Source of the DNA: an uncultured Christensenellaceae bacterium
GTDB lineage: Bacteria > Bacillota_A > Clostridia > Christensenellales > UBA3700
Reading direction: 5' to 3'
Assembly: GCA_944381335.1 (NCBI GenBank)
Contig: CALWKT010000039.1
Span: forward strand, 4,151-68,150
DNA length: 64,000 bases
Part shown: piece by piece, positions 24,133 through 33,204 of the stretch
How positions within the stretch are numbered: the stretch's first letter is position 1
Layout of the letters: each line of letters starts with the position of its first letter
Notes under the pieces: generated by a model
Told to the model about the DNA's origin: nothing
Database searches by the model: none
The model's input: only the letters and a program-made list of their open reading frames with translations
Made by a program: the position numbers and the translations under genes

Positions 24133-25350
24133 ATGGAACTTTTTGAAAACTGCACCGTGGGCGGTATCTCAATGAAAAACCGCATCGTAAGAAGCGCAAC
24201 TCACGACGGACTGGCAGACCCGGCAAACGAAGGCCCGAGCGAAGAACTCATACGCAAATACGTCTATCTCGCAAAGAACGACGTGGGATGCATAATACAA
24301 GGCTATGCGATCGTAAGCCCGGACGGGCGCTCCAATTACCCGCGCTGTCTGGGATTTTTCAATCCCGACGCGGCTGACGGATACAAAAAGCTGACCGCCG
24401 CCGTACACGAAGCGGGCGCGGCAATCGTGGCGCAACTCGCTCATTGCGGCAGGCAGACTTCGAGCAAAGCGATCGGCATAAAAAAGATCGCGCCCACCGC
24501 GAAACGCCACCTCCTCTACCCGGACAAAGCGCGCGAAATGACCAAGGAAGACATAACGCGCGTGAAAAACGATTTCGTCAGCGCGATCGTTCGCGCAAAA
24601 GAATACGGTTACGACGGAGCGCAGCTCCACCTCGCGCACGGCTATCTTCTGCACGATTTCATTTCCGAGAACGGCAACAAGCGTAAAGACGAATACGGCG
24701 GCTCGCTCGAAAACCGCATGCGCATAGTAAAAGAGATCCTCACGGAAGCCCGCACCGCCGTCAGTGACTTCCCGATCTGGGTCAAGCTGTCCGCAACCGA
24801 CAAGCGCAGAAAAGGAATGAGGGTGGATTACGCCGTCAAAGTAGCGAAACTGCTCGAAGAATACGGCGTGGACGCGATCGAAGTGTCGTGCGGAAGCGTG
24901 CAGGACGGCATGAACACAATGAGATCGAAGCGGTTCCCGATGGACGCGATATTTGCGTACAGAGAGCCTCTCGCAAGTATGCCGCGCACTCTCAACAGGA
25001 TCGTGCTTGCCGCGGCTAAGCTGTTCAACCCGCTCATCCCTCAGCCAAGACCGCTCAGGCTTTTCAACGTCCCCGCGGCATACGCGCTTCAAAAAGAAGT
25101 GAAAACCGACCTTATCGTCGTGGGCGGCATATCCGACGTCGAGGAAATGCGGAAACTGGTGGCAGACGGAATGGCGGCGGTCTCCATGTGCCGTCCGTTT
25201 ATCTGCGAGCCTAATTTCGCAAGAAAACTCAAAAACGGAGAATGTACGAAAAGTCAATGCATAATGTGCAACTGTTGCGGTCTCGTGATAGAAAAAGAAC
25301 CCACGCGTTGTCTTATGGGCAAAGTTACCTACCCTCTCAAAAAACGCTGA
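24133..25350 (+). CDS. NADH:flavin oxidoreductase, Old Yellow Enzyme family
   Basis: A 405-residue FMN-dependent TIM barrel of the Old Yellow Enzyme family (single domain, without the C-terminal NAD/FAD domains of 2,4-dienoyl-CoA reductase). Visible are KNRIVRSATHDGLADP, IVAQLAHCGRQTS, the substrate-binding region GAQLHLAHGYLLHDFISENG with KRKDEYGGSLENRMR, and the FMN phosphate segment VVGGISDVEEM. The C-terminal SQCIMCNCCGLVIEK carries four cysteines at CIMCNCC, suggestive of an iron-sulfur or zinc site. It starts 11 bases after the GH43 gene and is cotranscribed. The ATG behind AAAGGTG is preferred to an upstream GTG. The substrate is unknown. Confidence 0.9.
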   Translation: MELFENCTVGGISMKNRIVRSATHDGLADPANEGPSEELIRKYVYLAKNDVGCIIQGYAIVSPDGRSNYPRCLGFFNPDAADGYKKLTAAVHEAGAAIVAQLAHCGRQTSSKAIGIKKIAPTAKRHLLYPDKAREMTKEDITRVKNDFVSAIVRAKEYGYDGAQLHLAHGYLLHDFISENGNKRKDEYGGSLENRMRIVKEILTEARTAVSDFPIWVKLSATDKRRKGMRVDYAVKVAKLLEEYGVDAIEVSCGSVQDGMNTMRSKRFPMDAIFAYREPLASMPRTLNRIVLAAAKLFNPLIPQPRPLRLFNVPAAYALQKEVKTDLIVVGGISDVEEMRKLVADGMAAVSMCRPFICEPNFARKLKNGECTKSQCIMCNCCGLVIEKEPTRCLMGKVTYPLKKR

Positions 25351-25416
25351 CCCACTATTACTGAGCGCTTTTTCAGAGTAAATTTCAAATGCGTCCGTCG
25401 CTCGCAAGCAATACGA

Positions 25417-25463
25417 CAAAAAAAATACTTATCCGCAAAATTGCGGATAAGTATTCGTTTTTC
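25417..25463. terminator. Strong bidirectional terminator
   Basis: AATACTTATCCGCAA (25424-25438) and its exact complement TTGCGGATAAGTATT (25441-25455) form a 15-bp stem with a two-base loop and A and T runs on the two sides. It separates the convergent OYE and helicase genes. Confidence 0.92.
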
Positions 25464-25477
25464 CGGCTTTTTCACCG

Positions 25478-28400
25478 TCAGGTCGTCAATATCCCGTCAA
25501 CCGTGATCATCAGCTGTTTTTCGTCCAGCGCGGTTTCGATCGCTTTGTCTATCCAGTCTGCGACGGCTTTCGTCTTCTTGCCGTATCCGAAAAGCGCAAC
25601 GACTTCTTTGACCACGGCGTCGCGCGTCATCCCGACGTTTGTCTCTATCGCGCACTTGACCGCGGCGATTATCTCGTCGGGATATATCCTGGTGATGTCA
25701 CGCTTTATCTTTTCGTCAGACGGACGGAAAGTTTCAACCGGCTTGTCGACGTAGAATACCTTTCCTCCCACTTCCTTTCTGAAGCCGTCGAACGCGCCCA
25801 CGTATTCTACGAGTTGCGCTATCGCCTTCTTCGCTGTGCCGGGGATGTTGTAGATGCTCGTCAGCTTGTCCAGCAAATAATGTTCTTCGATCGGGGATTC
25901 TCTGTCTATGATCGCGCGTATGCGCTCTTTGATCTTGTCCTCGCTGGCTATGTCCAGTACGTAATCCGTGCCCGGTTTGCTGAGCGGCTTTACCGTATAC
26001 GACCTGTACGGAGTGCGGTATTTCGCCATCACCTCTTTGATCACCTTCTTGCTGAGGACTTTCTTCTGCGTCAGCGCGGTCACATAATCCTTTATCTTGT
26101 TGATCTCTCTGCGCGGATTGTTGTAGTAATTGACGGTCCACAGCTGATATACGTTCCAGCCGAGTTTTCTCAGGATCTTCGTCTGCATGGTCACTCTGTC
26201 CTTTACGCCGCGCAGCTTACAGCTGTTTTCGCTGTCCGCAAGTATCGCCAGCACGTACCTGTTCTTGTTCTTGGGATCCACGACGGCGACGTCGATCTTG
26301 AAATCGGATACGCCGAGGTTGTAATCGCAGACGATCCCTCTGTCCTTGAGTTCTTTTGCGAGCATCTCTCCTATGCCGCATCCTCTCTCAGCAATATCCT
26401 GAGAGTTGATGGCGAGCATTTCTCTGCCCCTCTCGGCATATTCGAGGAAGGCTTTCAGCCCTTCGACGCCCTTGCTGTTGGTGCGGCTGAGGTCTATCAT
26501 ATGCCCCGATATACCGCTGAAGACCACCATCTCGTTTCTTGCTCTCGTGACCGCGACGTTAAGACGTTTGTAGCCTCCGCTCTGGTTGATAGGACCGAAG
26601 TTGAGAGAAAGTTTGCCGTTCTTGTCGGGCGCGTATCCCACGCTGAACAGGATCAGATCTCTCTCGTCGCCCTGCACGTTTTCAAGGTTCTTGACGAACA
26701 CCGGCTCCTCTCTGTCGTAAGCTTCCGCGTCAAGCCCGTTCTCGTGGATGCGCTTCGTCAGCTCGTTTTCGATATAGTTCTGCTGCGCGATATTGAAGGT
26801 GACTATGCCTATGCTGTACTTGCGCTCGCTCGGATCTTTCAGCCTCCTGATGACCTCTGCGACAAGCTCGTCGCCCTCTTTCTTGTTGCACTTGAGTCCG
26901 CCCCTCTCGTAAACGCCGTCCACATAGCGTAAGGAGACCTTGCTGTTCAGCTCGTTGGGAGACGGGAACGTGAGAAGCGTATTGCCGTAATACATCGCGT
27001 TGGAGAACGCGATAAGGCTCTCGTGCAAAGACCTGTAATGCCACAGCAGATGGTTTTCGGGCATGCCCAGCGCAAGGCAGTCGTCGAGAATACTGTCCAG
27101 ATCCTCCACGTCGTAATGCTCATCGTCCTTGTAATCCACGTTGAAGAAGGTCGTGGGCGGCAGCTGTTTGGGGTCGCCGACGACGATGACGTTCTTGCCG
27201 CGCGCGATACAGCCCACAGCCTTGCATGTCGGAAGCTGAGAGGCTTCGTCGAATATCACCAGATCGAACTTGTCCATGTCTATGTCCAGGAACTGCGTGA
27301 CCGACGTCGGACTCATCAGCATACACGGACAGCACGTCGCGAGTATATGCGGTATTTTGGAGAACAGTCCGCGCAGCGTCGTGCCCTTCATATTCGACTT
27401 TTCCGCTCTCAGAAGCAGCACTCTCTCAAGGTTGTGCTCGCCTTCTGCGTCCGGTTTGGGCACGTTGGCAACGAGTTTTTCGTAAAGAAGCTTCCTGGTC
27501 TGGCGTTCGTATTCCTCGCTGAGTTCCTTGAATCGCGCCGCAACTTCTTCGAGATTGAGCCCGGAGAACTGACACAGCACATCGTCAAGCAGAAGTTCGC
27601 TTCTGATGAAGTTATAATATACGCATTTCTTGAAACAGCTCAGCACTTCCATTGCGGAGATCTCGCCGTCCTGCAAAGGTTCGAGCACGAAATCGAGACC
27701 GCTCTTGCGGCACATTTCGACCATTTCCTGATACTTGCACCAGTTGGGGATAAAGCCGAAGTTTTTCTGAAGGCTTCCCACGTACTCCACTTTTGCGTTC
27801 AGGTCGTTGCCGCCGCTGTAACCGCCGGTATTGAACACCCGGCAGAACGCCGCTTCCGCACGCGCGCAACTTTCGTATGCGTACATATAGAATTTGGTAT
27901 AGTTGTTGACACCGTACTTTGTGAGAGAAGCGCAGCTGTCGTCGAACACGTCGCCGTTGAATTCCGCATACAACTGCTTCCCGTTTTCGTAAAGCGCCGC
28001 GATCTGGTTCGCGTAAGCGTCAAGTGTGACCCGATCTCCGCTCCTGATCCCGAATATCTCCGAAAGTTCCTCTGAGCGGCGCTCGAACACATCGCGGGTC
28101 TGTTCGCATTTGAGCAGATATTCCGCAAACGCGGTCCTGTCCTTCTTGTCAAGATCCGGAGGAATGACCCTCTTGACGGCACGCGAGAACACTCCCGTCT
28201 TTGCGGCGTCAGCCACTTCGCTCATCGGAAGTCCGGACGGATACACCCCGTAACGCGACGTGTATTCCGCGATCATATTGTCTGTTTTGGAGCGCGCTTC
28301 GATGTACGAATCCACAATGCCGCGCGGCTTCTTCCCCTTTGCCGCCGCGGAAAAATATTTTCTCACGCAGTCGCTTTCAAAGGACTTGCAGATCCTGTAA

Positions 28401-31132
28401 AGCGCCTTGAGCTTGGGCGTCGTCAGCGCAACGGTGCGCATGTTGAACAGCGGCGTGAGCATCTTTGCATACTGCCTCAGATGTTTCAGTTCCTGTTCGA
28501 AAACTTCGAGTATCGCCGAACCTTCTTCATTCCACTTCTCGTCGAAAGTGAAATTCCCGATGTGTCTGAAAGGCGACTTTTCTATGTCTCCGCACTCCTT
28601 GGCTCTGAGGGCGAGTTCGGTCAGCATTTCGATATATTTCTGGAAAGTGGACTCCACCAGCTTTTCGTAAAACATGCTGTCGATATGCAGACAGTCTCTC
28701 GAATCCTTGTTTTCGAAATAGCCCATGATAGCCTGATACAGCGACACTCCGAGATATCTCCTGCGGTGCATAGCGTCAAGCTCTTTCTGCAATTTTTCCA
28801 CGCAGGTGTTGATCTCCTGCAGTTTATCGTCAATGTCGCCCGTCTCTTTCTGTTCTGTGAGAGACATCGTTCTGACGATCTGAGAAAGCACGGCGTTCTT
28901 GTTTGTCTTGTTGCTGTGAAGCTCCAGGCAGAAATCGCCCAGACCTATCTGCCGCAGTCTGTTGTGAACGACTGATAGCGCCGCCATCTTCTCCGCGACG
29001 AACAGAACGCGGCGTCCGCGCACTATATTGTTTGCTATTATATTCGTGATCGTCTGGGATTTGCCCGTTCCCGGAGGACCGTGGAGCACAAAGCTTTTTG
29101 ACAGACTGTCGTAGATCGCGCTGTACTGCGACGAGTCTGCGGATATAGGCAGATACATCCTCTCCTCCGCCGTATACGCTTCGTCGCTGCTTCTTGAAGA
29201 AAGATCGAACGCGCCCTCCGGCAGTTCGAGCTTATTGTTGATCAGAGAACGCACGATCGGATGTTCTCTGAACCTGTCGGACTTGTATTTGACGTCGTAC
29301 CACAGCTGATAGTTTGCGAAAGAAAGGCTTGCGATGAACACGTTGGAGAAGATCTCCCAGCCCTTTCTGCCCACCACTTCTTTCTTCAGACGCGCGATGA
29401 CCGAAAGGATATTCTGCTGAGTGTCCAGTGCAACTTCGGCAAGTCCTCTTATGTCCTGATTGAATTCCTGATACAGAAATTCCAGCAACGTGCTGTTCAG
29501 ACGTATGTCGTCCGTGTTGACGTCGACCGTATATACGGGAGCCGCCACGCCCTTCTTGCTTATCGTCACCGGATAAAGGAGGAGCGGAGCGAACTTGTCC
29601 TCGCCGTGCTCGTTTTCTTTCCACTTCAGGAAGCCGGCGGCGACGTAAAGCGTGGTCGTGCCTGTCTCCTCCTGGATGGACGTTTCTTTTTTGATCAGCC
29701 TCTGCAAAGTCGCGTCGTGGTTTTTCTGATCGTAAACCGTAAGAAGCCTCTTGTTCTTGTATTCGTACGCGACGTAATCCACAAACGGTTTGAGATAGGA
29801 GCTTCTCTCAAAGCCTTCGCCCAGCTTGTCCGGATTCTGCACACCTTCTGACGGTCTGCAATCCACGGTGAACGTCCTGTTTTCGGTCAGCGCGCCAACA
29901 AAGTCTTCAAGTGAAGGCACCAGCAGTTTGACGGCGGTGCGCGAAACCTTGAAATTGAGCAGTGCGTTGCGCATGTCCATATCCAGAAGTCTGCGCTCCC
30001 ATTGCGTCACCCTGTTTATCTCTTTCTGCCCGCCGATCTCGCCTCTGTATTCTCTGAACTGTTTAGGCGCGACGCTGGTCATGTAATCCGAGCTTTGCAC
30101 CAGGTCGTAACCCTTGGGACCGTACACTCTCTCCGGAAGCGGGAACACGTGCATTATGCGCGCGCGTTTGATGTCCACGGCGAAATCCACGCTGTAAGCG
30201 CGCCTGAGCGCCGTTATCGCGTTCTTTTCCGCCTTTTCGAAAGCCACTCCGTCAAACAGGTCGCTTATGCAGATCATCGTGAATTCGTTCACGCCCTTTT
30301 CCGATTTCTTGACCAGCGCGTCCACGTCGTCGAACACGGCGTCCTGAGAACACTCATCGCTAAGATATACGCCGACGTACCATTTCCCTCCCGCTCTGCC
30401 TATGACCGCGTTCTGACCGTTCGCCTCTATCAGTGAAGCGTATACGAGCGCCGCTTCGAGCGGTGTGGCGACCTTGGAAGCGAAGAGGTTTTTATGAGAC
30501 TGAATGACCTCTGAATCCTCCGCCTTGGGCTCCGCCATGTCGAAATGCTCGTCACCGAGCGCACTGTAACATGCGGCAAAATAGTTGCGCACGCCGTTGC
30601 GGTTGCCGTTGTAACCGACGAAATGCGCGAGTTTCCAGTCTTTGAGTTTGTTGTTGACCTGAGTTATCAGCGTGTTAACCTGCGCCGTACGCCTGACGAA
30701 CGTGGCGAGAACTTCAGGATTTGTCCCGAAATTACACTTGTCGAAAGCGGTGACTGTGACCTTAGCGACGGCTCTGTCGACAACCGTGTCTCCGGTCAGG
30801 ACTTCTACGGCGATCTCTCCTTCCATGTCGCTGTCTACTGCGACCATGTAAAGCGGAGAAAGCTTCGCCGTCGTTTCGAACTTGGCGGTGGTGCGCCTCG
30901 GAAGCACGCTCTGCTCTATCGTGCAGGGCAACAAAAAATCCGGCTGAGAAGATATCCTGACCTGAAGGTCCTCGATATCCGCTCCGCTGGTGTTCTTTAC
31001 GTAAAGTCTTTTAATCGGACTGGTATCGTTCTGGATCTGATAATAGCTTACGTTTGTGCTGCACTCAAGCGTTATTTCGACCAGCTTGCGCTCGTCGACA
31101 ACTTCGGCAACAGTCTGATTTTCCTGCTCCAT
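25478..31132 (-). CDS. Giant DUF4011/DUF3320 superfamily 1 helicase with degenerate REase-like domain
   Basis: An 1884-residue protein. The N-terminal third holds beta-rich and DUF4011-like regions (KEINRVTQWERRLLDMDMRN near 370-390). A superfamily 1 helicase follows: Walker A LHGPPGTGKSQTITNII (about 680), motif II DLVIFDEASQLPTCKAVG (about 1290), GDPKQLPPTTF, and late motifs GDERDLILFSVGY and NVAVTRARNEMVV. A restriction-endonuclease-like domain of the MTES_1575 type lies near 1600-1680 (GVSDFKIDVAVVDP, LRKLGWNVYQLW). A DUF3320 domain ends the protein (about 1735-1884). Where active relatives have IECDG, this one has ILADS, so the key Glu appears lost. MEQENQTVAEV is the start, with AAGGAG ahead. 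Such proteins are often suspected defence or DNA-repair factors. No partner gene is adjacent. Confidence 0.88.
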   Translation of the reverse strand: MEQENQTVAEVVDERKLVEITLECSTNVSYYQIQNDTSPIKRLYVKNTSGADIEDLQVRISSQPDFLLPCTIEQSVLPRRTTAKFETTAKLSPLYMVAVDSDMEGEIAVEVLTGDTVVDRAVAKVTVTAFDKCNFGTNPEVLATFVRRTAQVNTLITQVNNKLKDWKLAHFVGYNGNRNGVRNYFAACYSALGDEHFDMAEPKAEDSEVIQSHKNLFASKVATPLEAALVYASLIEANGQNAVIGRAGGKWYVGVYLSDECSQDAVFDDVDALVKKSEKGVNEFTMICISDLFDGVAFEKAEKNAITALRRAYSVDFAVDIKRARIMHVFPLPERVYGPKGYDLVQSSDYMTSVAPKQFREYRGEIGGQKEINRVTQWERRLLDMDMRNALLNFKVSRTAVKLLVPSLEDFVGALTENRTFTVDCRPSEGVQNPDKLGEGFERSSYLKPFVDYVAYEYKNKRLLTVYDQKNHDATLQRLIKKETSIQEETGTTTLYVAAGFLKWKENEHGEDKFAPLLLYPVTISKKGVAAPVYTVDVNTDDIRLNSTLLEFLYQEFNQDIRGLAEVALDTQQNILSVIARLKKEVVGRKGWEIFSNVFIASLSFANYQLWYDVKYKSDRFREHPIVRSLINNKLELPEGAFDLSSRSSDEAYTAEERMYLPISADSSQYSAIYDSLSKSFVLHGPPGTGKSQTITNIIANNIVRGRRVLFVAEKMAALSVVHNRLRQIGLGDFCLELHSNKTNKNAVLSQIVRTMSLTEQKETGDIDDKLQEINTCVEKLQKELDAMHRRRYLGVSLYQAIMGYFENKDSRDCLHIDSMFYEKLVESTFQKYIEMLTELALRAKECGDIEKSPFRHIGNFTFDEKWNEEGSAILEVFEQELKHLRQYAKMLTPLFNMRTVALTTPKLKALYRICKSFESDCVRKYFSAAAKGKKPRGIVDSYIEARSKTDNMIAEYTSRYGVYPSGLPMSEVADAAKTGVFSRAVKRVIPPDLDKKDRTAFAEYLLKCEQTRDVFERRSEELSEIFGIRSGDRVTLDAYANQIAALYENGKQLYAEFNGDVFDDSCASLTKYGVNNYTKFYMYAYESCARAEAAFCRVFNTGGYSGGNDLNAKVEYVGSLQKNFGFIPNWCKYQEMVEMCRKSGLDFVLEPLQDGEISAMEVLSCFKKCVYYNFIRSELLLDDVLCQFSGLNLEEVAARFKELSEEYERQTRKLLYEKLVANVPKPDAEGEHNLERVLLLRAEKSNMKGTTLRGLFSKIPHILATCCPCMLMSPTSVTQFLDIDMDKFDLVIFDEASQLPTCKAVGCIARGKNVIVVGDPKQLPPTTFFNVDYKDDEHYDVEDLDSILDDCLALGMPENHLLWHYRSLHESLIAFSNAMYYGNTLLTFPSPNELNSKVSLRYVDGVYERGGLKCNKKEGDELVAEVIRRLKDPSERKYSIGIVTFNIAQQNYIENELTKRIHENGLDAEAYDREEPVFVKNLENVQGDERDLILFSVGYAPDKNGKLSLNFGPINQSGGYKRLNVAVTRARNEMVVFSGISGHMIDLSRTNSKGVEGLKAFLEYAERGREMLAINSQDIAERGCGIGEMLAKELKDRGIVCDYNLGVSDFKIDVAVVDPKNKNRYVLAILADSENSCKLRGVKDRVTMQTKILRKLGWNVYQLWTVNYYNNPRREINKIKDYVTALTQKKVLSKKVIKEVMAKYRTPYRSYTVKPLSKPGTDYVLDIASEDKIKERIRAIIDRESPIEEHYLLDKLTSIYNIPGTAKKAIAQLVEYVGAFDGFRKEVGGKVFYVDKPVETFRPSDEKIKRDITRIYPDEIIAAVKCAIETNVGMTRDAVVKEVVALFGYGKKTKAVADWIDKAIETALDEKQLMITVDGILTT

Positions 31133-31170
31133 ATCCAACTCCTTACAAAAATTCCGGGCATTCCTGCCCA

Positions 31171-31215
31171 TGGAAAAGTGATTTATAATACCAATGCAAA
31201 CCTTAACCCAAACTC
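31171..31215 (-). other. Hairpin in the helicase 5' leader vicinity
   Basis: Just upstream of the helicase ribosome site the minus strand can form GGGCA-GGAA-TGCCC (plus about 31156-31172) followed by GGAATTTTTG. It resembles a weak attenuator stem, and the short U run makes this uncertain. Confidence 0.3.
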
Positions 31216-31223
31216 ACGTATAT

Positions 31224-31252
31224 ATTATAACAAAGATTTTGCGCGTTGACAA
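31224..31252 (-). promoter_or_regulatory. Promoter of the helicase gene
   Basis: Minus strand TTGTCA, 17 bases, TATAAT. Transcription should start near 31217, giving a leader of about 85 bases. Confidence 0.8.
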
Positions 31253-31259
31253 TACTATT

Positions 31260-31557
31260 GAAACTTTTCGGACGCGCCGGATACGTCGCAAATTATATGC
31301 AAAATCGCATTTTATACCGTTTTTCGCACCGCTTTCTGGCTGTTTTTTCGTTAAATACGCGTTTACGGCGGCAAAACGGCGAAAGCTTTCTCTCCTCTCC
31401 GGACCGCAGAAGAATTCTGAAAATGCCGTACGCTGCAATCGTTCCGATCCGGCGCGTCCGGAGTTCGCGTCTTTTCAACCGCAACCTACTTGCCCGCCTG
31501 TGCGCCGGCTTTTGTTTTAAAACTTTATCCGCAAACACTGTCAACGGGAAAATAACG
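31260..31557. other. Intergenic stretch with no recognised feature
   Basis: About 300 bases between the helicase promoter and the next terminator. Short open frames on both strands lack ribosome sites and have no recognisable composition. Nothing supportable was seen. Confidence 0.5.
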
Positions 31558-31559
31558 CA

Positions 31560-31589
31560 AAAAAAAAGGACGGTCCTTGCGGACCGCCC
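31560..31589 (-). terminator. Terminator of the beta-helix lipoprotein gene
   Basis: On the minus strand GGGCGGTCC-GCAA-GGACCGTCC is followed by TTTTTTT. It ends about 20 bases after the stop codon. Confidence 0.88.
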
Positions 31590-31609
31590 GTGCTTTTTCT
31601 TTTCCTGTA

Positions 31610-32956
31610 TTATTCTCTGCCGTGAATAAGCTCGTAGCTGAGAGCTTTGTTGTCGTCGAGAGTTTCGGTGGGCTGAATGGTGATGTTTTCAGGATCGATA
31701 CCGTACAGAAGGCAGGTGTGAGCGATTTCTTTCGCCGCATCGGGCAACGGGAAGCTCTTCTGCACAAGGCCTACGTTTTCAGCTCCGGTAACCTTCGACT
31801 GGTTGGAAGAAAGCTTGCCGGTCGCGAGAATAACAATGCCGAAGTGTACGTAATCGTTGCCGTCGCTACCCTTGGAGAAATAACCGTTGTATTCTTCTTT
31901 GCCGAGCTGGCTCTGAACGAGACCGTTGACCATACCTGCAAGAACTGCGCCTTCGGTTGCGGGCATCAGCTTCGCGGTGTCTCTGCTCTTCCAGTTGTAG
32001 ATGTCTACGAAACCTTCAAGGCTGAGCGAGCAGTAACCTTTCTCGTTCGCAACTTCGGTCCAGCCGCACAGGATTATGCCGCAGACGACGGAGTTTGCGA
32101 AAACGGAATTCTTGACGATAAGATTGACGCCGTCGTACTCGCAGGTCTCTGCCGCGAGAAGCGCGTCGGCGCCGTTTCTCATAACGGTGCCGTCAACCGT
32201 GCAGTCGACCGCGCCTTTGAGATAAACCATCTTCTGAGAGTTTTCGAAAATGCAGTGCTTGATCGTGACCTGAGTACGCTTGCTGTTGTCGGTGCTGATG
32301 CCGTTGACGATCTGACCGTAGCCTTCGCAGTTTTCAAGGATAACTTCTTCGCCTTCATTATACTTTTTGCCGTAGAAGTAAACGTCCTGGAACACGGCTT
32401 TGTTGCCGTTGCTGACGTTGAACGCGTTGCCGCCTCTCGTCTTGACGGTGCCGCCGACGATGGAATTGACGACGACTTCTTTAGCGTTGCCGTAAATGGT
32501 CGAATTGATCACCTCAACGGCATCTTTGCCTTCAGAAGTGATGTTGTTCTGGATCATAACGTTCTTGGAAGCGGCGATCGCAGAAACGAGCCCTGCCCAA
32601 TCGGAAACGTTCACGCCTTCGGACGCATGCACCGTAAGGGTGACGGTCCCGTCTTCCTGGATGCCTTCAGCTTCGGTATCCTCGGGCTTGTAAGTGAGAT
32701 TGAAGTCACCGGCGCTCTTGACCGTCAGAACGCTGCCGTCGAGAGTCGCGTTGCTGCCGGAGACAGTATATCCGCTGCCCGGAAGCGCGACTGAGAGATC
32801 CACAGTGCCCTCGGTGCCAACGTAATAATTGCCTTCCATCAGCATGGTGAGTTCTTCACATTCAACGACGGTCTTGCTCTTTTTGCAGGAAACTGCGGTA
32901 AAGCACATCGTTGCGATGACGGCAATTACCAATATTGTCAATACTACCTTTTTCAT
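31610..32956 (-). CDS. Lipoprotein with right-handed beta-helix
   Basis: A 448-residue secreted lipoprotein. The signal MKKVVLTILVIAVIATMCF ends in lipobox FTAVSC (Cys 24). A beta-sandwich-like region of about 80 residues (Ig-like, with ALPGSGYTVSGSNATLDG) precedes a right-handed parallel beta-helix from about residue 120 (NVMIQNNITSEGKDAVEVIN, AFNVSNGNKAVFQDVYFYG, QVTIKHCIFENSQKMVYLKG, NLIVKNSVFANSVVCGIILC). Such folds often bind or cleave polysaccharides, but no catalytic set is recognisable. AGGAGGATATT precedes the ATG. It has its own promoter and an unusual leader that can form two exclusive stems. Confidence 0.83.
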   Translation of the reverse strand: MKKVVLTILVIAVIATMCFTAVSCKKSKTVVECEELTMLMEGNYYVGTEGTVDLSVALPGSGYTVSGSNATLDGSVLTVKSAGDFNLTYKPEDTEAEGIQEDGTVTLTVHASEGVNVSDWAGLVSAIAASKNVMIQNNITSEGKDAVEVINSTIYGNAKEVVVNSIVGGTVKTRGGNAFNVSNGNKAVFQDVYFYGKKYNEGEEVILENCEGYGQIVNGISTDNSKRTQVTIKHCIFENSQKMVYLKGAVDCTVDGTVMRNGADALLAAETCEYDGVNLIVKNSVFANSVVCGIILCGWTEVANEKGYCSLSLEGFVDIYNWKSRDTAKLMPATEGAVLAGMVNGLVQSQLGKEEYNGYFSKGSDGNDYVHFGIVILATGKLSSNQSKVTGAENVGLVQKSFPLPDAAKEIAHTCLLYGIDPENITIQPTETLDDNKALSYELIHGRE

Positions 32957-33070
32957 AATATCCTCCTATAGATATCCTTTATGTTGTCGGTTGCCCGACT
33001 TGTTGCTTCCGTATCACAAGCCCTCGGGAGACAATGCTACGCACAGCCGTCCAAAGACCTGCTTCACCAT
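32957..33070 (-). promoter_or_regulatory. Switch-like 5' leader of the lipoprotein gene
   Basis: The transcript leader of about 115 bases can fold in two exclusive ways. TCGGG (minus strand, plus 32994-32998) can pair with upstream CCCGA (plus 33024-33028), extended by CTTGT/ACAAG with a GGG bulge. Alternatively GTCGG (plus 32995-32999) pairs with downstream CCGAC (plus 32986-32990) around a GCAA tetraloop. This is the kind of competition seen in riboswitches and attenuators. It matches no aptamer I recognise. Confidence 0.4.
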
Positions 33071-33079
33071 TTACAGTAT

Positions 33080-33107
33080 AACACAAAAAGAAAAAATGGC
33101 AAGCGAT
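33080..33107 (-). promoter_or_regulatory. Promoter of the beta-helix lipoprotein gene
   Basis: Minus strand TTGCCA, 16 bases of pyrimidine-rich spacer, then TATACT. Transcription should begin near 33073. Confidence 0.6.
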
Positions 33108-33204
33108 ATGTACAAACTGGTGCTTCACATTTTACATTTGTGCATTTTAAGATACATATGCGCATTAATTACCGTTTTTTAGCATTCCGACGCTCTCCTG
33201 TCCG

